Shown: positions 40,514-48,960, counted from the stretch's first letter. The stretch is 64,000 nt of DNA from Rodentibacter trehalosifermentans (GCF_002000545.1 NZ_MLHL01000019.1:1-64000); one strand, 5' to 3'. Translations and numbers: made by a program. The notes: generated from the sequence alone by a model not told the origin.

Positions 40514-40735
40514 ATGTTTCCCGAATTTAGAGACTTAATCACTAAACTTAAGAATCATGATGCCTATTTTGAACGTTTGTTTAATAAACATAATGATTTG
40601 GATCAGGATATCAAAAATAAAGAGGAAAACATTACGCTCGCTACTCATACGGAAATTGAGATCTTGAAAAAAGAAAAATTACGGATTAAAGACGAGCTTT
40701 ATGCTTACTTGAAAAAGAAAGCGGCAGAACAATAA
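40514..40735 (+). CDS. ydcH: DUF465 / YdcH family small protein
   Basis: A 73-residue, almost entirely helical and charged protein: MFPEFRDLITKLKNHDAYFE at the start and an LKKEKLRIKDELYAYLKKK tail fit the DUF465 (YdcH) family, which form small coiled-coil dimers of unknown function. CAGGAGC lies seven bases before the ATG. It stands alone between serS and the XRE regulator, with a clear terminator behind it. Confidence 0.88.
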   Translation: MFPEFRDLITKLKNHDAYFERLFNKHNDLDQDIKNKEENITLATHTEIEILKKEKLRIKDELYAYLKKKAAEQ

Positions 40736-40772
40736 TTGATTAATCTCAACTATATTTAAAGCTCGATAATAC

Positions 40773-40808
40773 AAAATGTAGAAGATTAACATTACTCTTC
40801 TACATTTT
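40773..40808 (+). terminator. Terminator after ydcH
   Basis: A stem of 10-12 bp AATGTAGAAG/CTTCTACATT with a 12-base loop is followed by TTTTATT. Confidence 0.75.
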
Positions 40809-40965
40809 TTATTGGAAAAAAACGCAGGTTTATGACCATTCAAAAGTCAATTTAGTAGAGTATGTCATGTATTTTCAGTGCCAAATGTTTGGTAAATAGT
40901 TTATTTGTGTACAACCAAAAGTATCTACGGCTTTAACTGTACTTTTTGTTTGTCTGTTATATCAT

Positions 40966-41319
40966 TTATCCGCTCTGTTTTAAGCGTTCGGAAAAACAAT
41001 GCAGAAAATTCATCATTAAATTACGATCCGATTCAGTCAAATCAATCATAACACGATGAATGTGATGTAGCTGATCAGAGGCTCGCGGACTACTTTCACC
41101 AATTAAATCTGCGGCTGTACAGCCAAAAATTTCTGCTAATTCAATTAATCTCACCGCATTTGGAATAATGATGCCTCGTTCCATGCGGGACACCGCCTCA
41201 TTACCAATTTCCAAAATTTCAGCAACCTGTTCCTGAGTAAAACCACTTTGCTGACGATACTTTGCAATCGTTTTTCCAATACGTTTATTGACTTCATTAT
41301 AGTTTAAATTTAGTTTCAT
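40966..41319 (-). CDS. XRE-family HTH transcriptional regulator
   Basis: A 117-residue protein with a Cro/CI-type helix-turn-helix at about residues 13-68 (IGKTIAKYRQQSGFTQEQVA, then EAVSRMERGIIIPN) and a C-terminal tail of about 45 residues without a known domain. It is transcribed divergently from the malolactic-type enzyme gene, with about 200 bp between, holding a short dyad over a TTGACA box. The arrangement suggests it controls the neighbouring enzyme and permease. Ligand and polarity of control are unknown. Confidence 0.85.
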   Translation of the reverse strand: MKLNLNYNEVNKRIGKTIAKYRQQSGFTQEQVAEILEIGNEAVSRMERGIIIPNAVRLIELAEIFGCTAADLIGESSPRASDQLHHIHRVMIDLTESDRNLMMNFLHCFSERLKQSG

Positions 41320-41390
41320 TCAGCCCTCCATTAGGCTTTAATGGTGGGGGATTCAACTTATTTTATTAAGGACTTTAAAATACCATATAC

Positions 41391-41405
41391 CAACTTGTTA
41401 AGTTG
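41391..41405. promoter_or_regulatory. Candidate operator and -35 box in the divergent promoter region
   Basis: CAACTT-GTT-AAGTTG is a perfect 6-bp dyad whose right arm overlaps a consensus TTGACA (41403-41408) on the strand toward the malolactic gene. A matching -10 box is not clear. Confidence 0.45.
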
Positions 41406-41516
41406 ACAATCTTGTAATACACTTAGTCGGCACACTTTTCATCAAAGTGTAGTTTTAGAGGGAATTATTTTCCCTGTGTTTTTAAATTTTACAACTTAAT
41501 GAAAGGATACTTACTT

Positions 41517-43154
41517 ATGACTTCTACACCTGATATTTTAAAAAATCCTCTAACTAATAAAGGCACAGCCTTCAGCCAAGAAGAACGTCACAAATTCGGT
41601 TTAATCGGTCGTTTGCCCGCTGCTATCGAAACATTAGAACAGCAAGTGAATCGTGCTTATCAACAATTCTCCTCTTATGAAAAAGACATTGAAAAATATA
41701 TATTCCTCGATCAATTACACAATAGAAATGAAGTTTTATATTACCGACTATTGACTGACCATTTAGCGGAAATGCTTCCGATTGTTTATGATCCGACTGT
41801 AGGCGAAGCCATCAAAAAATGGAGTCGGGATTATCGTCGTTCACGCGCGGTCTATTTAGATATTAATCATCCTGAAAATATTCGCACTTCTTTTGAAACC
41901 TTAGGACTAGGTGCAAATGACGTTGATTTAATCGTCATTTCTGATGCGGAAGAAATTCTTGGTATTGGCGACTGGGGCGTGAACGGTACGGATATTTCCG
42001 TAGGCAAACTTGCTGTTTATACTGCTGCAGCCGGAATCGATCCCTCTCGTGTGATAGCTGTAAACCTTGATGTGGGAACAAATAACGAAAATTTATTAAA
42101 CGATCCGACTTATCTTGGTAACCGCCATGCTCGAATTCGTGGCGAACGTTACGATAATATGATTGATGAATATTTGAAAGTCGCTACTGAAATGTTTCCA
42201 AATGCATTGTTGCACTTTGAAGATTTTGGTCCATCAAATGCCCGCCGCATTTTAGAAGCAAATCGCAATAAATATCGTCTTTTCAATGATGATGTACAAG
42301 GTACAGGGGCTATCGTGATGGCTGCATTATTCTCCGCCTTGAAAGTCACCAAACAAAATTTTGCAGAACAACGTTTAGTGGTTTATGGTGCAGGTACAGC
42401 TGGAACAGGAATTGCGGATCAAATTTGTGCAATGATGGTTCGTGATGGTTTAAGCCCTGAGGATGCGAAAAAACACATTTGGCTAATCGATATTAATGGT
42501 TTAGTGACCAACGATATGCCGAACTTACCAAATTATCAACAAACTTATGCCCGCCCTACTGCTGAAGTCGCAAACTGGAATAAAGAAGGAGGTAAAATTC
42601 GTTTGTTAGAAGTAATTAAACAAATCAAACCAACCATCTTACTCGGCACATCAACGGATCACGGTGCATTCAATAAAGAAGTTGTAAAAGCACTTTGTGC
42701 TGGCGTAGAGCGTCCAATTTTATTACCAATCTCTAACCCAACGGAAAAAATTGAAGTGATGCCAAATGATGCGATTGAATGGTCTGATGGCAAAGCGTTA
42801 ATTTCTGTGGGAATTCCTGTTCCACCAGTGCAATACAAAGGTGTGAACTACGAAATCGGACAAGCAAATAACGCATTGCTTTATCCGGGATTAGGGCTTG
42901 GTATTATCGTTTCAGGCGCAAAACACGTAACAGATAATATGTTATTAGCGGCTTCAAAAGCGGTAGCAAGCCAAGTAAATCCTCAAGATTTAGGCGCATC
43001 ATTAATTCCACCTGTGGATAATTTACGTGCATCTTCTGCAACTGTTGCTGTGGCGGTGGCAAAACAAGCGGTTGAAGATGGCGTTGCGACAAAACAATCC
43101 GATAATTGGGTACAAACAGTCCAAGATGCAATGTGGCAACCTGTTTATCGTTAA
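41517..43154 (+). CDS. Malolactic enzyme or NAD-dependent malic enzyme
   Basis: A 545-residue malic-enzyme-family protein. The start MTSTPDILKNPLTNKGTAFS, then ERHKFGLIGRLPA, ends-like LPIVYDPTVGEAI near residue 87, YLDINHPENI near 113, the metal-binding EDF at 235-237 and NDD at 257-259, and the NAD-binding GAGTAGTGIA at 291-300 are all present. The N-terminal wording is closer to lactic-acid-bacterial malolactic enzyme (malate to lactate and CO2) than to E. coli MaeA as I recall them. The neighbouring AEC permease supports a malate uptake and decarboxylation unit. The two enzymes cannot be told apart without alignment. Confidence 0.85.
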   Translation: MTSTPDILKNPLTNKGTAFSQEERHKFGLIGRLPAAIETLEQQVNRAYQQFSSYEKDIEKYIFLDQLHNRNEVLYYRLLTDHLAEMLPIVYDPTVGEAIKKWSRDYRRSRAVYLDINHPENIRTSFETLGLGANDVDLIVISDAEEILGIGDWGVNGTDISVGKLAVYTAAAGIDPSRVIAVNLDVGTNNENLLNDPTYLGNRHARIRGERYDNMIDEYLKVATEMFPNALLHFEDFGPSNARRILEANRNKYRLFNDDVQGTGAIVMAALFSALKVTKQNFAEQRLVVYGAGTAGTGIADQICAMMVRDGLSPEDAKKHIWLIDINGLVTNDMPNLPNYQQTYARPTAEVANWNKEGGKIRLLEVIKQIKPTILLGTSTDHGAFNKEVVKALCAGVERPILLPISNPTEKIEVMPNDAIEWSDGKALISVGIPVPPVQYKGVNYEIGQANNALLYPGLGLGIIVSGAKHVTDNMLLAASKAVASQVNPQDLGASLIPPVDNLRASSATVAVAVAKQAVEDGVATKQSDNWVQTVQDAMWQPVYR

Positions 43155-43163
43155 TAAATAAAG

Positions 43164-43190
43164 ATCGCTCGCTTTAATTAAGCGAGCGAT
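43164..43190 (+). terminator. Hairpin between enzyme and permease genes
   Basis: A perfect 11-bp GC-rich stem ATCGCTCGCTT/AAGCGAGCGAT with a five-base loop is followed by TTTTACATTTT. It could lower permease expression relative to the enzyme gene. Confidence 0.75.
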
Positions 43191-43217
43191 TTTACATTTT
43201 ATAAGAGAAATAAAATT

Positions 43218-44177
43218 ATGTTGTTTTTAACCACAATAGAAAGTGTTGTATCCATTGTTCTTATTATCGCTCTCGGCTTTTACTTGCAAAAAGCAGGATG
43301 GTTTGCAAATACCTTCGCCTCCAACATTTCAAAACTTATTATGAATATTGCCCTTCCGGCTTCAATATTCAATTCAGTATTGACTTATCTAAATCGAGAT
43401 AAACTCGTCTCACTATCCGATGGATTACTTTATGGTGCGATCTCGATCGTGCTTGGTTACCTTATCGCTTGGCTGCTTGTTAAAGTAATGAAAATTAGAC
43501 GAGGACGTAGAGGTGTATTTATCAATACCATTGTTAATGCCAATACAATTTTTATCGGACTACCATTAAATATTGCGTTATTTGGTAATGTCAGCATGCC
43601 TTATTTTCTCGTTTATTATGTACTCAACACAATATCAACTTGGGCATTTGGCGCAATATTAATAGCACATGATAGCAACACACCCCAAAAGACTGAACAA
43701 GCACAACATATTGACTGGAAAAAGCTATTGCCAGCACCACTTATCGGTTTTTTAATTGCATTAGTATTTTTATTGGCTGATATTCCTGTTCCATCATTTA
43801 TTCATACTTCATTAAATTACATTGGCTCAATCGTTACACCACTTTCATTAATTTACATTGGTATTGTTCTGTGTAATGCAGGATTAAACAGTATTAATTT
43901 CGATAAAGATACTGTCGTTGCGCTTATAGGAAAATTCATCCTTGCGCCAGTTATTATGGTGACATTAATTCTCCTTGGGGAAAATGCATTACCACTCCCC
44001 TTAATGGAAGAAAAAACACTCATCGTGCAATCTGCTATTCCTGCGTTAGCCATATTGCCGATTCTCGCAAATGAAGCAAAAGGTGATGTACAATTTGCCA
44101 CCAATATTGTGACCACCAGTACCCTTTTATTTATTATCGTGATACCCATTGTAGAAACATTATTGAAATTTCTATAA
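43218..44177 (+). CDS. AEC-family permease, probable malate transporter (MleP-like)
   Basis: A 319-residue membrane protein with about ten segments in two five-helix halves and an extra loop around residues 150-165, typical of the auxin efflux carrier (AEC) family. In lactic acid bacteria the malolactic enzyme gene is followed by an AEC malate permease (MleP); here the same order appears 63 bp downstream of the enzyme gene. Malate as substrate is inferred from context. AGAGAAA lies before the ATG. An IS3-like terminal repeat starts 28 bp after the stop. Confidence 0.8.
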   Translation: MLFLTTIESVVSIVLIIALGFYLQKAGWFANTFASNISKLIMNIALPASIFNSVLTYLNRDKLVSLSDGLLYGAISIVLGYLIAWLLVKVMKIRRGRRGVFINTIVNANTIFIGLPLNIALFGNVSMPYFLVYYVLNTISTWAFGAILIAHDSNTPQKTEQAQHIDWKKLLPAPLIGFLIALVFLLADIPVPSFIHTSLNYIGSIVTPLSLIYIGIVLCNAGLNSINFDKDTVVALIGKFILAPVIMVTLILLGENALPLPLMEEKTLIVQSAIPALAILPILANEAKGDVQFATNIVTTSTLLFIIVIPIVETLLKFL

Positions 44178-44205
44178 ATAAAGTGATCGACATCTCAAAT
44201 TAGGT

Positions 44206-44229
44206 GTCCAAGTTTTTGGGGAGCAGATC
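44206..44229. repeat. IS3-like terminal repeat, copy 2
   Basis: TCCAAGTTTTTGGGGAGCAGATCA, preceded by AGGTG, is the near-identical partner of the copy at 8631-8653. It marks the right border of the malolactic cassette and touches a damaged uptake sequence (AAAGTGCGGCC). No transposase gene is attached. Confidence 0.55.
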
Positions 44230-44302
44230 AAAGTGCGGCCAAAAATAATTTGGTCTTTCTTTAGGCGATTTATTAAAATAAGCGCTCAAAAACAGAGTGC
44301 TT

Positions 44303-45199
44303 ATGTCGATCAATCTTTTTGAATTAATGAACATCTTTGTGCAACTTGCCGAATGTGGGAGTTTCACCAAAACCGCAGAATTATTGCATTTGCACCGTCC
44401 TGCGGTAACCAAAGGAATTCAACAATTAGAAGCGCATCTTAATACCCGCCTATTACAACGTACCACAAGGCAAATTCATCTCACCCCTGAGGGAGAAGCA
44501 TTTTACCAACGCTGTAAATTATTATTGGCGGAGGTCGATCACACTTTACAGAATTTTTCGCCCAACCGACCGCTTGCCGGTATTTTGCGGGTGGATATGC
44601 CAACTTCCCTTGCCAAATATCTTATTATTCCCTCTCTCAAGGATTTTTATCGGCAATATCCCCAACTAAAAATCGTCATTAGCAGTAATGATTCGCAAAT
44701 TGATTTGGTAAAAGAAGGCGTGGATTGCACTTTACGTCTTGGTGAATTGATTGATTCCGACTATATCGCCCGAAAAGTCGGTAATTTAAAAATGCTGACT
44801 TGTGCAAGCCCGGCTTATTTGGCTAAATTCGGGATACCGCATACATTAGAGGATTTGAAAACACATCAAGGCGTGGCATTTAGTCTGCCTAACCGCCGTT
44901 TTTTGGATTGGGATTTCCAAACCCCACAAGGAAAAACCACCCTTCCCATTCCCAATTGGCAATTGGCCATTACCCGTGCAGAAGATTATGTTTGTGCAGC
45001 GGTTGAAGGATTGGGAATGATTCAGGCAATGGAAATTTATGTGGAAGATAAATTGGCTGATGGACGTTTAATTGCGCTACTCCCCCATTTTCCTGTCCCT
45101 GATAAGCCCCTTTCTTTGCTTTACCCAAGCCGTTTGCATTTGGCTCAAAAAGTGAAAGTCTTTGGCGACTGGATCACCTCATTGTTACAAAATAAGTAA
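44303..45199 (+). CDS. LysR-family transcriptional regulator
   Basis: A 299-residue regulator with the winged helix-turn-helix at about residues 4-62 (MNIFVQLAECGSFTKTAELL, then RPAVTKGIQQLEAHLNTRLL) and a periplasmic-binding-like effector domain at about 88-290. The short hinge and the SPAYLAKFG block are typical of the CrgA/AaeR subgroup. I start at MSINLFELM. It precedes an arginase-family gene on the same strand and may regulate that gene or the azoreductase remnant. The LysR-type MleR of lactic acid bacteria is a tempting parallel but the intervening mobile-element end argues against it. Confidence 0.88.
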   Translation: MSINLFELMNIFVQLAECGSFTKTAELLHLHRPAVTKGIQQLEAHLNTRLLQRTTRQIHLTPEGEAFYQRCKLLLAEVDHTLQNFSPNRPLAGILRVDMPTSLAKYLIIPSLKDFYRQYPQLKIVISSNDSQIDLVKEGVDCTLRLGELIDSDYIARKVGNLKMLTCASPAYLAKFGIPHTLEDLKTHQGVAFSLPNRRFLDWDFQTPQGKTTLPIPNWQLAITRAEDYVCAAVEGLGMIQAMEIYVEDKLADGRLIALLPHFPVPDKPLSLLYPSRLHLAQKVKVFGDWITSLLQNK

Positions 45200-45291
45200 C
45201 AGTGATGAATTAAAACTGCCATTTTTCTATCTAATCTAAATCGCTATAATCCTACCTATCAAAATAGTCTATCAATTTATAAGGAATAAAA

Positions 45292-46167
45292 ATGAATAAT
45301 ACACTTCGTTTGATTTTTCCCCAATGGCAAGGGGCAGGATTTAATATTATGCCGATTTTAGTGCCTGAACTTAATTATCAAGATGCCTGCCAAGGCTATG
45401 CGATCGGTAGTCAATTGCTTAATTGGCTTGCCCCGCAAACCAATAGCCCAACTGCCACAGTGCCGGTTTCGATGTCTTTTGATGAGGCGGACAATGTCAC
45501 AGAAAACGGTATTCAAGCCTATCAAACAGTAAAACGTCAACTCAAACTCGCATTGGAAACCATTGAAACCCACCGTCCTGATCGCATTGTCACCCTTGGC
45601 GGGGAATGTTCGGTGAGCGTGCCGCCTTTTGCCTATTTAGCGAAAAAATACGAGGATGATGTCGCGGTGATTTGGTTGGATGCACACCGAGATTTAACCG
45701 TGCCGAGCGATAATTACAACGGCTATCACGCGATGGCGTTAGCCAAATTGCTTGGTGTAGGCTATGAGCAAATGCTCGCCTTATTACCGGCGACTTTAGA
45801 ACCGAAAAATGCCTTAATTGTCGGGCTACGTACAGAAGATGAAGCCAGCGAACGGCAAAAAACCTTAGGTATAGCGTCCCTTAATCCCGAACAGGTAGCA
45901 GACAACAGCCAAGCTGTTATCGACTGGCTGAAAGCCACAGGCAAACGCAAAGTGATGGTGCATTTTGATTTAGACGTGCTAGAACCCACCGAATTGCTCA
46001 CCGCCGTGGGACGGGATCCTAACGGTTTACGCATTGCACAAGCGGTGAGAATAATCAACGATATCGCCAACGCCGCTGATTTGGTAGGGCTTACCATTGC
46101 CGAATGTATGCCAAGAGAGGTGATCAAACTGAAAAAAATGCTGGCAGCATTACCTTTAATGAGGTAA
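45292..46167 (+). CDS. Arginase/agmatinase-family protein with altered metal site
   Basis: A 291-residue ureohydrolase-fold protein. The second and third metal motifs survive: WLDAHRD at 128-134 (D130, H132, D134) and HFDLDVLEP near 226. The first motif reads GGECS at 103-107 where classic arginases and agmatinases have GGDHS, so the usual histidine ligand is replaced by C106. Activity as a binuclear manganese arginase is therefore doubtful; it may use one metal or have another reaction. AAGGAATA precedes the ATG, and a terminator follows. Substrate unknown. Confidence 0.75.
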   Translation: MNNTLRLIFPQWQGAGFNIMPILVPELNYQDACQGYAIGSQLLNWLAPQTNSPTATVPVSMSFDEADNVTENGIQAYQTVKRQLKLALETIETHRPDRIVTLGGECSVSVPPFAYLAKKYEDDVAVIWLDAHRDLTVPSDNYNGYHAMALAKLLGVGYEQMLALLPATLEPKNALIVGLRTEDEASERQKTLGIASLNPEQVADNSQAVIDWLKATGKRKVMVHFDLDVLEPTELLTAVGRDPNGLRIAQAVRIINDIANAADLVGLTIAECMPREVIKLKKMLAALPLMR

Positions 46168-46183
46168 AAGTGTAGGCGTTTTT

Positions 46184-46201
46184 GGGGAGTTTTAACTCCC
46201 C
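46184..46201 (+). terminator. Terminator after the arginase-family gene
   Basis: An 8-bp stem GGGGAGTT/AACTCCCC with a very short loop is followed by TTAAAATTTT. Confidence 0.7.
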
Positions 46202-46274
46202 TTAAAATTTTAGCGATTTTATTCCCTGTGCTACAATTCGCCCCTATTTGTTGATTTAATTTAAAAGGATAAAA

Positions 46275-46907
46275 ATGAAAGTTTTACTCATTAATGCCCA
46301 CCCCGAACCACACAATCAACAGGCTTATGCTGTGCAAATGGCGAACCATTTCGCCGCACTTATACCGGCGGATCAGTTAGACATTTTGAATTTATATGAA
46401 GCGGATATTCCGCCGCTTGATGGGGCAATGTTGGAGTTGTTCCGCAAACAAGCGGCACAGGCGGAATTATCGACGGAGGAGCAAGCCTTGGCGGGGCGTA
46501 TGGCGGCGGTATTGCGTCAATTCAAATCGGCAAAACGTATTGTGATTGCGATGCCGTTGCATAATTTCAATATCCCTGCCCGTTTGAAAGATTATATAGA
46601 CAATGTAATGATCGCCCGTTAAACCTTTAAATATGTGCCGGGCGGCTCCGTGGGTTTGATGAATGATGGTCGTAAAGTGCTGATGATGCAATCCAGCGGT
46701 TCCATTTATACCAACAATGACCGCTACACGCCGCTTGATATCAGCTATCAATATTTAAAAGGCGTATTCAACGAAATTATGGGCTTTAACGAGTTTGATA
46801 TAATTCGCCTACAAGGCACCTCCCTCAGTGCGGTAAATAACGAAGAAGCATTGGCAAATGCCCTAGCGGAAATTGAAGCGAAAATACCGGTTTTTTTGTC
46901 GGAATAA
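46275..46907 (+). pseudogene. azoR: FMN-dependent NADH-azoreductase/quinone reductase, interrupted by one stop codon
   Basis: The frame starts with MKVLLINAHPEPHNQQAYAV, a flavodoxin-like NADH:quinone/azo reductase, and continues with AMPLHNFNIPARLKDYIDN. A TAA at 46620-46622 stops it after 115 codons, but the same frame then reads TFKYVPGGSVGLMNDGRK and on to FLSE at 46907, completing a full-length product of about 210 residues. A single base change (for example GAA or AAA to TAA) explains the stop. No frameshift is needed. It is either a recent inactivation, a readthrough, or a sequencing error. The promoter and AAGGATAA ribosome site look intact. Confidence 0.88.
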
Positions 46908-46996
46908 TTTGACATTAAAGTGCGGTTGGTTTTGCGAAAATTTTCGGTATTTTCCAGTATTATGTATCACTTGTGCAAAACTATTGGATATCTTCT

Positions 46997-47129
46997 CTCC
47001 CTCCGTTTACAGCGGGAGGTGCCGCAGGCGGAGGGGGGAAAGAGCAGTTATTTTTCACCGAGTTTTTGCAACTTCATTCCCCTCCTCCCCTCAGGGCTAC
47101 GCCCAGCTCCCCCCCGTAAACGGAGGGAG
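46997..47129. repeat. MITE-like inverted-repeat element
   Basis: Exact 14-bp terminal inverted repeats CTCCCTCCGTTTAC/GTAAACGGAGGGAG bound a 133-bp GC-rich segment with further internal complementarity (GGAGGTGCCGCAGGCGGAGG and CTCAGGGCTACGCC). No coding frame is credible here. The 384-bp space between the azoreductase remnant and the EamA gene also has an uptake sequence on each side of this element. Confidence 0.6.
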
Positions 47130-47290
47130 CGAAAAATAGCACAACTCCCCTACCCGATGTAAACGATGTCCTTAGGGAAAATGTAAAGGATGTTTGGGGT
47201 GGACAAAATTATCCATTGTGCAACTGCTACACAAAATCGTAAAACTATCTCAAAATCAACCGCACTTTTGTTTTGGTGTTTCGCCTTGTT

Positions 47291-48163
47291 TTAACGCTTC
47301 GCCGAGCCGAGATAAATGGCGAACAAGGTCAAAGTAGCGCCAAGCCATTGCCATTGGTTGATGACTTTATCCAAATAAAAATAATCAATCACTAAGGCGG
47401 CAACAGGTTCGGAAAGTAATAATAAGCCTGTTAAACCGAGAGAAAGTAAAGGGATCGCATAGGCGATCATTGCCCAGGCCACGCACTGCATCACTGCACC
47501 ATAAATGATAATTAAGCCCCAATCTTGCCAATTTGTTGGGTAAAGTTGAGCGGCATTAAAAATTAATGAAGGCACAATCAGTACCAATGCACCGCTAAAA
47601 CTGATGATGAGCATTAAAGGAAATAAAGCGGTGGGCTCTTCTTGATGGACTTTTTTCACCATTACCATTGAGCCTGCCAGCATCATCGCAGAAAGCAGGC
47701 CAATAATGATACCGTAAATGCCTTCAATATTGTGCTGTAATTCTTCGCCGGCGATTAACACCACCCCAACAACGGCCAACACAAGGCTAAATAACTGCAA
47801 TTTGCTTTGTCGTTCGGAAAAGAAAAGAAATCCAATCACCGCTAAAAAGAAAATTTGAAGGCTGTTAAGTAAGGTGGAAATGCCGGGTCCTACGGCATAA
47901 ATACTTTCGTGCCAGAAGGCGAGATCAAAAGCGAGGAAAATGCCTGACAATACACTGTAAAATAACGCTTTTCGACTTTTCGGGAAATTCTGGCGTTTTA
48001 ATTTCATCAAAAGGAAAAAAATGCCTGAGGCGATGAGCAAACGCCAAAAGGCAATGGCATAGCCACCCACGGGGACAAATTTTACAATAATGCTGCCCAA
48101 ACCGAACAAAATGCAACCCACCACCAACATTGCAGCGGCATAACGATGTGTTTTTTGACTCAT
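47291..48163 (-). CDS. EamA/DMT-family transporter
   Basis: A 290-residue membrane protein with ten predicted helices arranged as two EamA repeats (about residues 8-135 and 150-285), the drug/metabolite transporter superfamily layout. The start codon ATG overlaps the stop of the upstream membrane-protein gene as ATGA, which I prefer over an in-frame codon 75 bases upstream. Substrate cannot be predicted; amino-acid or metabolite export is common in the family. Confidence 0.87.
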   Translation of the reverse strand: MSQKTHRYAAAMLVVGCILFGLGSIIVKFVPVGGYAIAFWRLLIASGIFFLLMKLKRQNFPKSRKALFYSVLSGIFLAFDLAFWHESIYAVGPGISTLLNSLQIFFLAVIGFLFFSERQSKLQLFSLVLAVVGVVLIAGEELQHNIEGIYGIIIGLLSAMMLAGSMVMVKKVHQEEPTALFPLMLIISFSGALVLIVPSLIFNAAQLYPTNWQDWGLIIIYGAVMQCVAWAMIAYAIPLLSLGLTGLLLLSEPVAALVIDYFYLDKVINQWQWLGATLTLFAIYLGSAKR

Positions 48164-48960
48164 ACAAAACGCATCCATAAAGGTAAACAAGCGCCAATGA
48201 AAAGCAAAATAAATAATGTATTTATACTTAACCCCCATTTCTTAACACTATGGATGGCTAAAATTGCGGCGATCATTAAATGACAAATAAAATAGATGGC
48301 ATAGGCAAAAACGCCTTCAGAATTGACCGCACTTTCCAAGCCGTTCAATATCAAAAAAATGAATATCACAGCCGCATTGAGAATCAGCAAAATCATCATC
48401 ACGAAAGGGAATAAAGCAATCAACCCTTGCAAGCGGCTTTTGGCGATTAGAAGCGATAAATTCGCTAAAATTACGCCTGCTAAAATCGGGGCTATGGGGT
48501 TATATTCGGCAAAATCGGACAACGGAAGCAGGCTGAGCGACATGAACCCCGCCAGTCCCCCCAAACCGCCAACTAATGCCGCCATCAATAAAAAACTATT
48601 ACGCAGTTTTTCTTCTTTGGGCTGTTTCCAAATAAAATAGACAATAGAAAGCCCACATAGACAGAGCACATTGGTAAAGGTAGGCTCTGGAGATAACAGG
48701 CTCATCACAAACCAGACAATCCAATATAAAGCAAAAGCCAAATTGACTTTAATTAGTCGTCCACGCTGCCCCGGGCAAATTTCCCCTTTATAAAACACCA
48801 ATAATGAGATTAACTGGGCGACAAGTACCGTTAAGCCTAAATGCGACAACACTTGAGGTTGGGATTGAAAAGAGAAAATGAAAAGATCAACAGCAAGCAC
48901 CATCACAACAGCAAGGATTGAAAGCGGCACTAAAAAAGATTTTGAAGCTTGTTCGGACAT
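48160..48960 (-). CDS. Unknown multi-pass membrane protein
   Basis: A 266-residue hydrophobic product with about eight predicted membrane segments and short charged loops (EICPGQRGR near residue 64, WKQPKEEKLR near 113). I do not recognise a family. It is translationally coupled to the EamA transporter downstream, so the two may work together. The reading frame is intact and has normal codon use. An uptake sequence sits in the coding region. Confidence 0.7.
   Translation of the reverse strand: MSEQASKSFLVPLSILAVVMVLAVDLFIFSFQSQPQVLSHLGLTVLVAQLISLLVFYKGEICPGQRGRLIKVNLAFALYWIVWFVMSLLSPEPTFTNVLCLCGLSIVYFIWKQPKEEKLRNSFLLMAALVGGLGGLAGFMSLSLLPLSDFAEYNPIAPILAGVILANLSLLIAKSRLQGLIALFPFVMMILLILNAAVIFIFLILNGLESAVNSEGVFAYAIYFICHLMIAAILAIHSVKKWGLSINTLFILLFIGACLPLWMRFV

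Noticed and set aside
46620-46622. Programmed readthrough or selenocysteine-type recoding in the azoreductase gene
   Set aside because: The stop is TAA, not TGA, and no recoding element such as a downstream stem-loop is evident; a simple nonsense mutation or sequencing error is more likely.
46873-47162. Two overlapping frames of 80-88 codons through the inverted-repeat element
   Set aside because: They run through the palindromic GC-rich repeat, give Arg/Pro-rich sequence without domain character and have no ribosome site.
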